Shown piece by piece: positions 51,804 through 60,357 of a stretch of DNA of 64,000 nucleotides (the stretch's first letter is position 1; every line of letters begins with the position of its first letter). Below the pieces are notes generated by a model. It did not search any database. It was not told the DNA's origin and saw nothing but the letters and a program-made list of their open reading frames with translations. Where the stretch lies: the NCBI GenBank assembly GCA_947441615.1, contig CANEUH010000022.1, forward strand, positions 1-64,000, read 5' to 3'. Source of the stretch: Bacteriovoracaceae bacterium. Lineage in GTDB: Bacteria > Bdellovibrionota > Bacteriovoracia > Bacteriovoracales > Bacteriovoracaceae. The position numbers and the translations under genes were made by a program.

Positions 51804-52703
51804 ATGATGATGTTTAAAACTCTATTTTTTATTTTCTTGGGCCTAAGTTCTACAAATCTCTTGGCCGCTGTGACAGCTAGGTGGCTAACAGTTGCTTCTG
51901 TTGTTATAGATGACGGAAAAACGCGCCTTTTGTTCGATCCAGCTTGGACTAGACCTGGTGTTTTGCATTGGCTTGGTGTGAATCAGCTCAAGTCTGATGA
52001 AAACTTAGTGAAAAGTGTCCTTTCTAAAAATAAACTGGATCGTGTGGATGCGACTTTTGTGAGTCATTCCCATTTTGATCACGCTATCGATGCTCCCATG
52101 GTTTCGAAACACGCCAAGAGCATTTACTACGCAGATGAGAACAATGAACGGCTAGCTCTTGCTTATAAGGATCCAGCGATCAAGATGGTGAGAGTTAGTC
52201 CTTATAAAAAAATTAAAGTAGGGGACTTTTTGGTGACTCCTCTTCCAAAAGAGCATTCTCAAATTTTGCATTTATTTGATTTTCTCCCTGGGCCTGTTCC
52301 AAAAGATACGAATTTAAGTTTGTGGGACTATTGCGTAGGAGACACTTGGTTTTATTTTATCGAACATCCATTTGGTAATATTCTTATCGACCAGGGAGCT
52401 GCACCGTTTCTGAATCGAATCCCAAAATCAGTTTTAAAAGTGGATGCTCTTATTCAGGGAGTTGCAAATCGAAAAAATGATGAAGTCCTTTTAGAAGGGT
52501 ATGCAAAATCATTTAGACCTAAAGTCTTTATTCCGATCCATTTTGATAATTTCTTCCTTGAGTTTAGTGAGGGCAATGAGGGATTACTTCCGGGTGTGAA
52601 CTTAGATGAGATTTTACTTAAACTAAAACAGACCTATCCTAGCATGAGCGTGAATAGGCCTTGGTATGGAAATCCAATAAAGATCTTAGAAGCTAAAAGA
52701 TAA
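51804..52703 (+). CDS. Secreted metallo-beta-lactamase-fold hydrolase
   Basis: 299 residues. Signal peptide ending SSTNLLAA. The metal motif HSHFDHAIDAP is present, with a later KEHSQ and a C-terminal PIHFDNF. This is the UlaG/RomA-like beta-lactamase branch that acts on lipids or sugars rather than antibiotics; the substrate is unknown. Three consecutive ATGs make the exact start uncertain. Its stop directly abuts the stop of hmgA. Confidence 0.82.
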   Translation: MMMFKTLFFIFLGLSSTNLLAAVTARWLTVASVVIDDGKTRLLFDPAWTRPGVLHWLGVNQLKSDENLVKSVLSKNKLDRVDATFVSHSHFDHAIDAPMVSKHAKSIYYADENNERLALAYKDPAIKMVRVSPYKKIKVGDFLVTPLPKEHSQILHLFDFLPGPVPKDTNLSLWDYCVGDTWFYFIEHPFGNILIDQGAAPFLNRIPKSVLKVDALIQGVANRKNDEVLLEGYAKSFRPKVFIPIHFDNFFLEFSEGNEGLLPGVNLDEILLKLKQTYPSMSVNRPWYGNPIKILEAKR

Positions 52704-53798
52704 CTACTTCAGCATCCAACTCTTCCAATACTCTGTGTTCTCAAATGTTGAAAAGTCTGGAGTCATTTGAAGTGAGTTTTTGGCATCAATCATCACTGCA
52801 AATTCATCGGTGAATTCATTGTTATTGGCATTTTTAAAGGCCTTAGGATGAGGTCCGTGATGAATTCCCTGAGGGTGAAAGGTAATCGCCCCTGCATCGA
52901 TATTATCTCGAGAGAAAAAGTTACCTTGGTGATAGAAGAGAATTTCATCATAATCAATATTCGAGTGGAAAAAGGGAACTTTTAAAACGCCCTCAGACGT
53001 CCACTCAAGTGGACGAGCGACAAAAGAGCAGACCACAAAGTTTTGGGCAACAAACATGGTGTGGCCACTCGGTGGAATATGATAGCGGTGAGAGTTAATA
53101 GGACAATAATCATAGATGGAAATTTTCCAAGCATAAAGGGACCCCTTCCATCCAACTGCATCTAAGGGATTAAAGGGATAAGTTACTTGGGTGATCTTTC
53201 CATGGTGTTTAATATCAACGAGATATTCACTGAGATTTTGCTCAGAACCCAAAGCGGCTTCGGGAATAAATTTCGCCGACTGATCATAGAGAGCATTGGG
53301 CCCTAAAATGCCACGACTAGGCTCTTCAAATTCAGAACTCGATTCTACTTTTAATATTTTCATGGGTTTTGTTACAAAGGTCTTATAAGTTGTGCCCCTG
53401 GGAACAATAACATAATCACCTTTAGTAAGGGGGATATGCCCATAAATGGTTTCCATGAGCCCTTCGCCGTCATGAATAAAAAACATCTCATCAAAATCTG
53501 CGTTTCGATAAAATGTCTCCGGGGTTTTCGTCATGGTTCCTAGATAAACTTGAACATCTTTATTAAAGAGCATTTTTATAAATTTATTTTGAAATGCTGA
53601 TTGATCAAAAAGTGGGGGAAGATTACGAGGTTTTAAATCCCCAGAAATGTTTGTCCAATCAGTTGGCTTATTTTTGTGATAGAGATGAGACACTCGTCCA
53701 AAAAAACCCTTTCTCCCATGCTCCTCTTCAAAAGTTCCTTCTGGGATTTTAACGTGAGCTTGTTTAGTATGAATGCCACTTCTTAAAAAGTTTTCCAT
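52704..53798 (-). CDS. hmgA: Homogentisate 1,2-dioxygenase
   Basis: Opens the ring of homogentisate to maleylacetoacetate in tyrosine and phenylalanine breakdown. The 364 residues fit the shorter bacterial branch (human 445). The iron-binding C-terminal part has FFHSNIDYDEILFYHQGNF and HPQGIHHGPHP, matching the His/Glu/His ligand arrangement. GHTMFVAQNFVVCSFVARPLE (in part) is also typical. It is the last gene of aminotransferase-fumarylacetoacetase-hmgA, nine bases after the hydrolase gene. 4-Hydroxyphenylpyruvate dioxygenase and maleylacetoacetate isomerase are not in the window. Confidence 0.93.
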   Translation of the reverse strand: MENFLRSGIHTKQAHVKIPEGTFEEEHGRKGFFGRVSHLYHKNKPTDWTNISGDLKPRNLPPLFDQSAFQNKFIKMLFNKDVQVYLGTMTKTPETFYRNADFDEMFFIHDGEGLMETIYGHIPLTKGDYVIVPRGTTYKTFVTKPMKILKVESSSEFEEPSRGILGPNALYDQSAKFIPEAALGSEQNLSEYLVDIKHHGKITQVTYPFNPLDAVGWKGSLYAWKISIYDYCPINSHRYHIPPSGHTMFVAQNFVVCSFVARPLEWTSEGVLKVPFFHSNIDYDEILFYHQGNFFSRDNIDAGAITFHPQGIHHGPHPKAFKNANNNEFTDEFAVMIDAKNSLQMTPDFSTFENTEYWKSWMLK

Positions 53799-53807
53799 AA
53801 AGACGTC

Positions 53808-54824
53808 CTAAGGCTTAAAGTTGGGAGTTCCAACAATATTTTTTAAAGTTCCAATTTTATCGATCGTTAATTCCAAGAGATCACCTGGTTGAATCCATCG
53901 ATCGAGTTCAAGTCCGCAACCTGTTCCTACTGTGCCTGAGCCAATAAAGTCTGTTGCTCTAATCCACTCCTCCATACTCATGTGCTCAATCATCTGACCC
54001 CAAGTGTAGTGAGAATCTCCAGAATATCCTCGAGACCATTCTGTACCGTTAACTGCTGCCGTCATCAAAAGATTTGGTTCTTCGTAATTAAATTCATCGA
54101 AAGTCACAATCACTGGGCCCATAACCGAACACCAGTCTTTTCCTTTCGCTGGCCCCAAACGAATCGACATTTCTTTCCGCTGAATATCTCTCGCTGAAAT
54201 ATCATTTAATATGGTGAAACCAAAAATATGTTTTTTAATGTCTTTTTCTTTTACATTTTTTCCATCACGCCCGATCACAACACCCAACTCAAGTTCATAA
54301 TCTAGTTGTTGGGAGTAATAAGGCCAAGGGATCACTTCATCATTTCCAATAAACCCCGTGTTTCCACCCTTGTAGTAAGCAGGAATTTCATACCAAGCAG
54401 CTGGCACAGTTTCATTTCTTTTTTCAAAACCTTTCTTAACGTGCTTTTCATGAGCATAGAAATCTCGGTACATCGCAATTTCATCTAATGGAACATCAAA
54501 AGTCAGGTCATTTGCGTCCAGAATATGTAAAGCAATGTCGGCCTGATTTTTTGTTTTTAAAATACCTCGTGAAGCAAGATCTCCCCAGCACTGAAGAGTT
54601 TCCTGAAGTTTTGAAATTGAAGCATCTTGATAGAATTTTAAAAAAGTAGCTAAAGAATTCGGAGCGAGTAAGTCTGCCCTTTTATCTGGAGCATAGTATC
54701 CAAATCTTTCAAAGATCGCTTGCCAAGTGAAATTAACGTCCACAATCGTTTTATCATTGTAGAGGATTCCTAGGCGTTTTTGAGTTCCAAAAACAGTTGG
54801 GCGTTTGTAGGTGAGAATTTTCAT
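53808..54824 (-). CDS. Fumarylacetoacetate hydrolase family protein
   Basis: 338 residues. Divalent-metal binding motifs of the family are visible: LDYELELGVVIGRDG (acidic ligands E-x-E), ILNDISARDIQRKEM, and GSGTVGTGCGLEL-x-RWIQPGD. Between hmgA and an aromatic-type aminotransferase it is almost certainly fumarylacetoacetase, releasing fumarate and acetoacetate. Its start overlaps the aminotransferase stop by four bases (ATGA). Confidence 0.9.
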   Translation of the reverse strand: MKILTYKRPTVFGTQKRLGILYNDKTIVDVNFTWQAIFERFGYYAPDKRADLLAPNSLATFLKFYQDASISKLQETLQCWGDLASRGILKTKNQADIALHILDANDLTFDVPLDEIAMYRDFYAHEKHVKKGFEKRNETVPAAWYEIPAYYKGGNTGFIGNDEVIPWPYYSQQLDYELELGVVIGRDGKNVKEKDIKKHIFGFTILNDISARDIQRKEMSIRLGPAKGKDWCSVMGPVIVTFDEFNYEEPNLLMTAAVNGTEWSRGYSGDSHYTWGQMIEHMSMEEWIRATDFIGSGTVGTGCGLELDRWIQPGDLLELTIDKIGTLKNIVGTPNFKP

Positions 54825-55948
54825 GATTTCATTCCATATTTTTCTTTATATTTGGGCATGACTTCACTCATGGCTTCATAGAAGTGGTTCATCTCTTCTT
54901 TGGTACCTATCGAAATACGAACATGGTCTGGCATAAGATTTGCTCTTAAAGGACGAATAATCACGCCATGATTTAAGAGTTCATTAAAAAGATAAAGACT
55001 TTTTTCTTCAGAACCAGTTTTGATGGTAATAAAATTTGTCACCGAAGGTATCGGCTTGAATCCATGTTCAGTTAGATAATCAAAAAGAATTTCGTACTGT
55101 TCTTTATTGTTAAGGAGTGTCCGCTCAAGATGAGGATAATCTTTCAGAGCACCAAAGGCACCTTTCTGGGCAATTAGACCTGGTTCAAAGGGAAGTTTAA
55201 CTTTATGTAAATTTCCTATGAGGTAGTCGTGGCCAAAACCATAGCCGCAACGAACTCCCGATATACCGTAGGCCTTAGAAAAAGTACGAAGGGTGATCAC
55301 GTTATCGTAGCGGTAGTTCATTGAATCTGGATAATCCCAATGAGATTGAGCAAATTCAAAGTAAGCTTCATCTAAGATGACAATCGTATGAGAGGGAACG
55401 TGTTTCATTAAGAAATCAAATTCTTCTTTGGTGATATAAGTTCCAGTAGGGTTATCTGGATTTGCGATATAAACGATTTTTGTATTTTCATTAATTTTTT
55501 TTGCCATCGCAACTACGTCGTACTTGTAATCAGCACCACGAGGAACCTGAATGAGTTTTGCTCCAACGGATTTTGCCAAAATAAGAAAGCCAATAAATGT
55601 ATTTTCTGAGGTCACTACTTCTTCATTGGGTTGCAAAAAAGCGCGCACGATATAGCCCATGATTCCTTCTGAGCCATTGCCGAGGATAATATTTTGAGGC
55701 TTAAGATTGTAGAGCCTGCTGAGGGAATTTTTTAATTCATGGGCGAACATATCTGGATAACGGTGAACGTCCCAAAGAGCGTTGGTCATTTCTCGTATCG
55801 CAAAAGGGGAGGGCCCTAGGGGATTTTCATTACTCGCTAACTTTGAAATCTTTGTTAAACCTTTCTCACGAGCAAGCTCATCGATTGGTTTTCCTGCCTG
55901 ATAGACCTCTAGTTTTTCAATGTAATCTGGAACAAGTTTCTTTTGCAT
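54821..55948 (-). CDS. HisC-like class I/II aminotransferase, probable aromatic aminotransferase
   Basis: 375-residue PLP enzyme of the histidinol-phosphate aminotransferase type: KLASNENPLGPSPFAIREM, GNGSEGIM, ANPDNPTGTY, VILDEAYFEF, and the PLP lysine in TLRTFSKAYGISGVRCGYG. HisC-like enzymes often act on aromatic amino acids, and the operon with fumarylacetoacetase and hmgA points to tyrosine transamination. A true HisC role cannot be excluded. The start used (MQKKLVPDYIEK) aligns with HisC; AGAGG lies eight bases before it. An in-frame extension of 12 codons lacks support. Confidence 0.85.
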   Translation of the reverse strand: MQKKLVPDYIEKLEVYQAGKPIDELAREKGLTKISKLASNENPLGPSPFAIREMTNALWDVHRYPDMFAHELKNSLSRLYNLKPQNIILGNGSEGIMGYIVRAFLQPNEEVVTSENTFIGFLILAKSVGAKLIQVPRGADYKYDVVAMAKKINENTKIVYIANPDNPTGTYITKEEFDFLMKHVPSHTIVILDEAYFEFAQSHWDYPDSMNYRYDNVITLRTFSKAYGISGVRCGYGFGHDYLIGNLHKVKLPFEPGLIAQKGAFGALKDYPHLERTLLNNKEQYEILFDYLTEHGFKPIPSVTNFITIKTGSEEKSLYLFNELLNHGVIIRPLRANLMPDHVRISIGTKEEMNHFYEAMSEVMPKYKEKYGMKS

Positions 55949-56122
55949 GAGTGGGCCTCTATATTTTGACTTAAAAAGTACCAAACATGGCCCTAAAGGT
56001 CAGGAGGTTTTCCTAACGAGAGCAGTGCGGCATGAGTCATTTCTTCTAATAATAGGGATCTTATTGATTTTTATGCCTCCAATCTAAAGCTTCCCTTAAT
56101 ATCGTCTCATACGCTATGAATC

Positions 56123-57973
56123 GTGAAAAAATGCGCTATGTTATTGTGCATGGATGAAATTTCGGCTGATCAAATCTTAAAAAATTTTGCGGATGTTTAC
56201 CCTGGTCTTTTGGCCTATGTGGACAAAAATCTAAAAAATCTCTTTATCAACGAGACCTATAGAGAATGGATCGGAAAGCCCAAAGAAGAAATCATTGGCC
56301 ATCACGTTATAGAAGTCGTCGGATTAGAATTTTATGAATCAAGATTAACTTATATTGAAAGGGTTTTACGGGGTGAAGCTTTAAAATTTAGAACCACTCT
56401 CAAGCACTCAAAACTTGGTACTCGTTATGTGGAGCAAATGTACCGGCCTGATTTTGATCAAGATGGATCAGTGAGGGGTTTTTTTGTCATGGCCTATGAT
56501 ATTGATGATCAAGTCTCGGCCTTAAATCAACTTCAAGAAAGTGAAAGATTATTTAGACATTATGTTGAAATGATCCCACATATTGCATTCATCATGGATG
56601 AAAAGGGACTCGTCACTTACTTTAATGAACGTTGGTATGAGTTCACTGGAAAATCCAAAGCTGAGCGCGAGATTTGGGACCCAACGACGATCATTCATCC
56701 CGAGGATTTAGACGAAACTCACCGACGCTGGATGCATTCTCTTGATACGGGTCTTCCTTTTGAAATGGAGTACCGACTAAAGAGAAAAGATGGGAAGTAC
56801 CGTTGGCACCTTTGTCGTTCAGTCGCCATTAAAGACCCTCATGATAAAATTACAAAATGGGTTGGAACCGACACGGATATTCACGACCACAAAGAAATTG
56901 AAGTAAATCAACAACGCTTAATCAAAATTCTTGAAAGTTCATCAGATATTATTGGTTTAACAAATAAAGAAGGTGAGGTGCTTTATTTAAACCATGCAGG
57001 CCGATTAGCTTTTGAAGTCGATGAAGATTATAAAGGAAAAAAGATTGAAGATTTTATTTATCAAGATGACTTAAATTATTTTCAAGAACAGATTATCCCG
57101 AGTCTTATTGAAAAACGAAAAATAGATGGCGATTTGAGATTTAAAAAATTTAAATCAAATGATCATATGAAAGTTAATTTTAGTGGATTTGTAACCACAT
57201 CTGATAAAACAGGGGAGATCACGGGTCTTGCGACAATATCAAAAGATTTAAGTGAGTTGAGACACAAAGAGAAAAAACTTGAAGAGGCCCTCGTTTCCAG
57301 AGATCAGTTTCTCTCGATGGCATCCCATGAATTAAAAACTCCATTGACCTCACTGAAGCTTCAAGCGGAGATAACGTTAAGACATCTGAACTCCAATAAA
57401 ACGATTCCACATGAGAGGCAATTTATCATTGCTCATCAAACAAATCAATTAGTAGGGCGGCTCACAAGATTAATTGATGACATGTTGGATGTTTCAAGAA
57501 TTAGAACAGGGAAGCTCAATATTGATAAATCCGAGCACGAACTTGGTGATATTGTGAGAGAAGCTGTCTTTAGGATGTATTCCCTTTTTGAGGCCGGAGG
57601 ACTCTTAATGCCTTCAATTTATATTGAGGATAAAATTTATGGCTCCTGGGACCGGTTTCGTTTGGAGCAAGTGATAGGAAATCTTTTAACCAATGCTATC
57701 CGATACGGGCGAGGAAGACCCATAGAGATTAGAGTTATCAAAAAATCGGAAATGGCAATTATCTCTGTAAAGGATCAAGGGTATGGAATTGCAGGAGAGG
57801 ATCTAAGACGAATTTTTGACCGATTTGAGAGGGCCATTCATTACACAGAAGTAAGTGGTATGGGTCTTGGGCTTTTTATTTCGAAAGAAATTATTGAGGC
57901 GCATAGAGGTCAAATTTGGGTAGAAAGTGAAATTGATAAGGGATCAACTTTCTATGTTTCTATTCCGTTGTAA
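56123..57973 (+). CDS. PAS-domain sensor histidine kinase
   Basis: 616 residues, no membrane segments, so cytoplasmic. Three PAS domains (about 10-135, 145-260 with a clear PAC motif YRWHLCRSVAI, and 270-385). HisKA with FLSMASHELKTPLTSLK (His402), then HATPase_c with GNLLTNAIRYGRG (N box), KDQGYGIAGEDL (G1) and GMGLGLFISKEI (G2). A hybrid receiver is absent and no response regulator is adjacent, making it an orphan kinase. The start is uncertain: GTG 56123 or ATG 56150; neither has a Shine-Dalgarno. Confidence 0.9.
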   Translation: MKKCAMLLCMDEISADQILKNFADVYPGLLAYVDKNLKNLFINETYREWIGKPKEEIIGHHVIEVVGLEFYESRLTYIERVLRGEALKFRTTLKHSKLGTRYVEQMYRPDFDQDGSVRGFFVMAYDIDDQVSALNQLQESERLFRHYVEMIPHIAFIMDEKGLVTYFNERWYEFTGKSKAEREIWDPTTIIHPEDLDETHRRWMHSLDTGLPFEMEYRLKRKDGKYRWHLCRSVAIKDPHDKITKWVGTDTDIHDHKEIEVNQQRLIKILESSSDIIGLTNKEGEVLYLNHAGRLAFEVDEDYKGKKIEDFIYQDDLNYFQEQIIPSLIEKRKIDGDLRFKKFKSNDHMKVNFSGFVTTSDKTGEITGLATISKDLSELRHKEKKLEEALVSRDQFLSMASHELKTPLTSLKLQAEITLRHLNSNKTIPHERQFIIAHQTNQLVGRLTRLIDDMLDVSRIRTGKLNIDKSEHELGDIVREAVFRMYSLFEAGGLLMPSIYIEDKIYGSWDRFRLEQVIGNLLTNAIRYGRGRPIEIRVIKKSEMAIISVKDQGYGIAGEDLRRIFDRFERAIHYTEVSGMGLGLFISKEIIEAHRGQIWVESEIDKGSTFYVSIPL

Positions 57974-57995
57974 GGAATCATACTTGTGTTAAACT
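57968..57995 (+). promoter_or_regulatory. Promoter placing the start site on the GTG of the next gene
   Basis: TTGTAA (57968-57973, overlapping the kinase stop), 16 bp, then an extended -10 TG-T-TAAACT (57987-57995). Seven bases past it is 58002, the G of the GTG start. No Shine-Dalgarno is present. A third leaderless candidate. Confidence 0.45.
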
Positions 57996-58001
57996 AAAAT
58001 C

Positions 58002-58424
58002 GTGCAAAAAATAACAATCTTGTTTTTTCTTCTTTTTTCCCTTCCATTGCGAGCGGTTCCAGTGAGGGATAATATTCTCTTCGCATTCGAAAAGTGCAAA
58101 GAGCTTGGCATTGATCTAGATAAGGGGCAATTGAAAGAATCGATAAGTTCATTGTTCGATATGGTTTGTCATAAAATTTCCAATTCAGAATTAGAATTTA
58201 ATTGTGACTATTTTGAAACGGGCTCACGTCTCAAACTTAGCTCAGAATCCTTTATAGGAGGGTCAGATCTTGGGATCGCTGAATTGAAGAGTAAGTCTGG
58301 AAAAAGGCTGAAGTTTCTCATTGGAAAACAATTTGCCTCTTACGAGTCGTCTACTGATCATAAAGTTTGTATTGGGATTTATTTATTTGAGCAAGATGCT
58401 TTGAAAAAGAAAACTCTGCGTTAG
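58002..58424 (+). CDS. Small secreted protein of unknown function
   Basis: 140 residues with GTG start. Signal peptide (TILFFLLFSLPLRA), mature protein with four cysteines (EKCKELG, MVCHKIS, FNCDYFE, KVCIGIY) likely paired by disulfides. No family recognised. It follows the histidine kinase by 28 bp but seems to have its own promoter. Confidence 0.68.
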   Translation: MQKITILFFLLFSLPLRAVPVRDNILFAFEKCKELGIDLDKGQLKESISSLFDMVCHKISNSELEFNCDYFETGSRLKLSSESFIGGSDLGIAELKSKSGKRLKFLIGKQFASYESSTDHKVCIGIYLFEQDALKKKTLR

Positions 58425-58503
58425 GATTTTTTTTCCATTTTCTTTTAAAGTTTAAATTTATCAAGAATTGATTTTTAATGTCCTAATAACCTTAGGAGAT
58501 TTT

Positions 58504-58971
58504 ATGAATATATACCCGCTTTTGTTATCAATGATGTTTTTATTCTCCTGTTCTACCACCACAAATAGAAACCAAAAGAGTAGTGCTTTAGATGTTTCAC
58601 TAACATCACGCTTAGAGGCTGAGCTTGATATTGATATGAGTAAAAAGATTCATGGTACGGCCAAACAATCAAAGCTTTTTGGCTTTATTAGTATTCATAC
58701 GACTTCGGATTACGTTGATGGAGTTAACTATGATGGCTCTGGTTCAGGTTTTAGTTTATTTTCAGGAGGAATAGTTGAAGACACCAAATCAGCAGCTGCT
58801 TACAATGCAGTTGTACCTAATAAGGCAGACGTGATTGTGGCGCCTCAATATATTGTTCAGATTCATTCGTTTCTGGGAATTTATAAGGAAGTCACGGCCC
58901 TTGTTTCTGGCTATGCTGGTAAAATTAAGGATATCCGTCACAAGGATACTTCAACAGTTTCTCAAAAGTAA
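58504..58971 (+). CDS. Small lipoprotein with TRL-like character
   Basis: 155 residues. Lipobox LFLFSC (Cys16). The mature part has short hydrophobic strands (KLFGFISIHTTSDYVDG, AAAYNAVVPNKADVIVAPQY), a pattern like TRL-type small lipoproteins, but this similarity is from memory and weak. AGGAG lies five bases before the ATG; a longer in-frame start upstream would bury the signal peptide and is rejected. Confidence 0.72.
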   Translation: MNIYPLLLSMMFLFSCSTTTNRNQKSSALDVSLTSRLEAELDIDMSKKIHGTAKQSKLFGFISIHTTSDYVDGVNYDGSGSGFSLFSGGIVEDTKSAAAYNAVVPNKADVIVAPQYIVQIHSFLGIYKEVTALVSGYAGKIKDIRHKDTSTVSQK

Positions 58972-59046
58972 TTAATTCAGAGGTTTATCCCCACTGCAAA
59001 TTCTACATAGACTCCTTTAAGTAGGTCTTTTTTGTGATAAAAAAAG

Positions 59047-59059
59047 CTCCTCTAAGGAG
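59047..59059 (+). promoter_or_regulatory. Hairpin covering a Shine-Dalgarno
   Basis: CTCCT (59047-59051) pairs with AGGAG (59055-59059), the only Shine-Dalgarno of the next gene, closing a three-base loop. Just upstream CTTTTTT (59026-59033 region) can pair with AAAAAAG. Together they could modulate initiation; five base pairs is weak, so the role is uncertain. Confidence 0.35.
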
Positions 59060-59064
59060 TTTAT

Positions 59065-59718
59065 ATGAAGTTCATTGTCTCAATATTGATGGCGTTTTCA
59101 ATTCTTAATGTCCAAGCGGATGCGGGGGAAAAGTTAAGGATCAAAGAAATCAAGGCCCATTTAGAAACCATAAATCCTGATAGCACATGTATGGATGAAT
59201 ACTTGAAGAGAAGAAATCAGCTTATCGTTAAGTTGACTCTTTCACCAGTAACGATGGTGGCCGGAACAGTCGCTTCTGCTTATGCTGGGTTATTATCAGG
59301 AGCAATCATTGGTAACTCATTTTTCAATGGTTGGGATGTTTTAGGTGTGGTTATCTTAGGTGGCATGGCCGGAACACTTGTTGGTGGCGTTTATTCTGCA
59401 ACTGATACAGTGAAAACAGGAGTGACGCTTCATAAGCACACACTCGTTGTGAAAACTGTTGCAGAAAATCAGCTTAATCGCGGTGATTATTATTCTAATA
59501 AGCTCTACGATTCGTACTCACGTCAGTCTAATAAAGATCAAAAACTTCCTCTTCCTAAAGATCTATTTATTAAAGAACTAGTTGATCTCGATGCTGCTGG
59601 TACTCTTTGTGATGGCTCACTTGTTAAGCAGCCTCGCATTAAGTTAGGACCAAAACTTAAATTTAAAGTCGCCAAATCAAAAAACATTTTCCAAAAAATA
59701 AACGAGGCGAAGAGATAG
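59065..59718 (+). CDS. Secreted or membrane-associated protein with glycine-rich helices
   Basis: 217 residues. Signal peptide (FIVSILMAFSILNVQA). The centre has two Gly/Ala-rich hydrophobic segments (MVAGTVASAYAGLLSGAIIG and VVILGGMAGTLVGGVYSA), the glycine-zipper pattern of membrane-inserting proteins. The C-terminal third is basic. Two cysteines (STCMDEY, GTLCDGS). No family recognised. Its TAG stop is directly followed by the stop of the doxX gene, and its last codons lie in a palindrome shared with that gene. Confidence 0.7.
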   Translation: MKFIVSILMAFSILNVQADAGEKLRIKEIKAHLETINPDSTCMDEYLKRRNQLIVKLTLSPVTMVAGTVASAYAGLLSGAIIGNSFFNGWDVLGVVILGGMAGTLVGGVYSATDTVKTGVTLHKHTLVVKTVAENQLNRGDYYSNKLYDSYSRQSNKDQKLPLPKDLFIKELVDLDAAGTLCDGSLVKQPRIKLGPKLKFKVAKSKNIFQKINEAKR

Positions 59719-59730
59719 TTATCTCTTCGC
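59707..59730. terminator. Palindrome spanning two convergent stop codons
   Basis: GCGAAGAGATA (59707-59717) / TATCTCTTCGC (59720-59730). The plus gene's TAG and the minus gene's TAA sit back to back in the centre. The arms encode the last residues of both proteins, which both end in AKR. T-tracts are short (CTTTG), so it may be a weak bidirectional terminator. Confidence 0.6.
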
Positions 59731-60189
59731 TTTGCGATCGCGTCTCGAATCCATACTGACAGGCCCTGCACCATAAAATGCAAATAACATTGCACCACCA
59801 ATCAGGGCCATATTTTTCAAAAATTGAATCATCTGCATTTGCGCCTCTGCTGGATTCGTATAACTCCAGAATTTGTGCATCATGAGAGTCACAGGAATCA
59901 AAAAAAGCAAAATCAGAACCCCTCCGAAGCGAGCATGAAGTCCCAAAAGAATGCTCCCTCCTCCGAGAATGGCGATGAGTCCAGAGATGGGCACTAGCAT
60001 GTCGGCCATGGGGACACCCATAGAATCCGCGTAACCGATGCTCCCAGATGTAAAATGATTAAATCCTGAAATAATAAAAATTTGTGAAAATAAAAATCTA
60101 GAGATGGGAATAATCCAATTTAATGAAGTTGTTTTTTCGGTGGTTTCGTCTGGAAAGTAATTAGGTCGAGGATGAAAAAGTGTCGGCAT
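59719..60189 (-). CDS. DoxX family membrane protein
   Basis: 156 residues with four hydrophobic helices: ISRFLFSQIFIISGFNHFT, MLVPISGLIAILGGGSILLGL, GGVLILLFLIPVTLMMH and FLKNMALIGGAMLFAFYGAG. FIxSGxxH-x(F) followed by GxxLxxG and the FLKNMALxGGxL pattern match DoxX/DoxD-like proteins, which in some bacteria help handle oxidative stress. Function here is unknown. AGGGGG precedes the ATG. Confidence 0.85.
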   Translation of the reverse strand: MPTLFHPRPNYFPDETTEKTTSLNWIIPISRFLFSQIFIISGFNHFTSGSIGYADSMGVPMADMLVPISGLIAILGGGSILLGLHARFGGVLILLFLIPVTLMMHKFWSYTNPAEAQMQMIQFLKNMALIGGAMLFAFYGAGPVSMDSRRDRKAKR

Positions 60190-60357
60190 AGGTCCCCCTT
60201 AATTTCTAACATCATGTTACTCATTTTTAAAAATATCAACGCAGAAGCATACTCCAATATTAAAGTAACAAACTAGAAGCGGTTATCTTCGGCGCATCTT
60301 TACGTGATTGTCTTTTTAAAGAAGAATCCAGCGTGAAGATTTAACAAAGGAGTCCTT

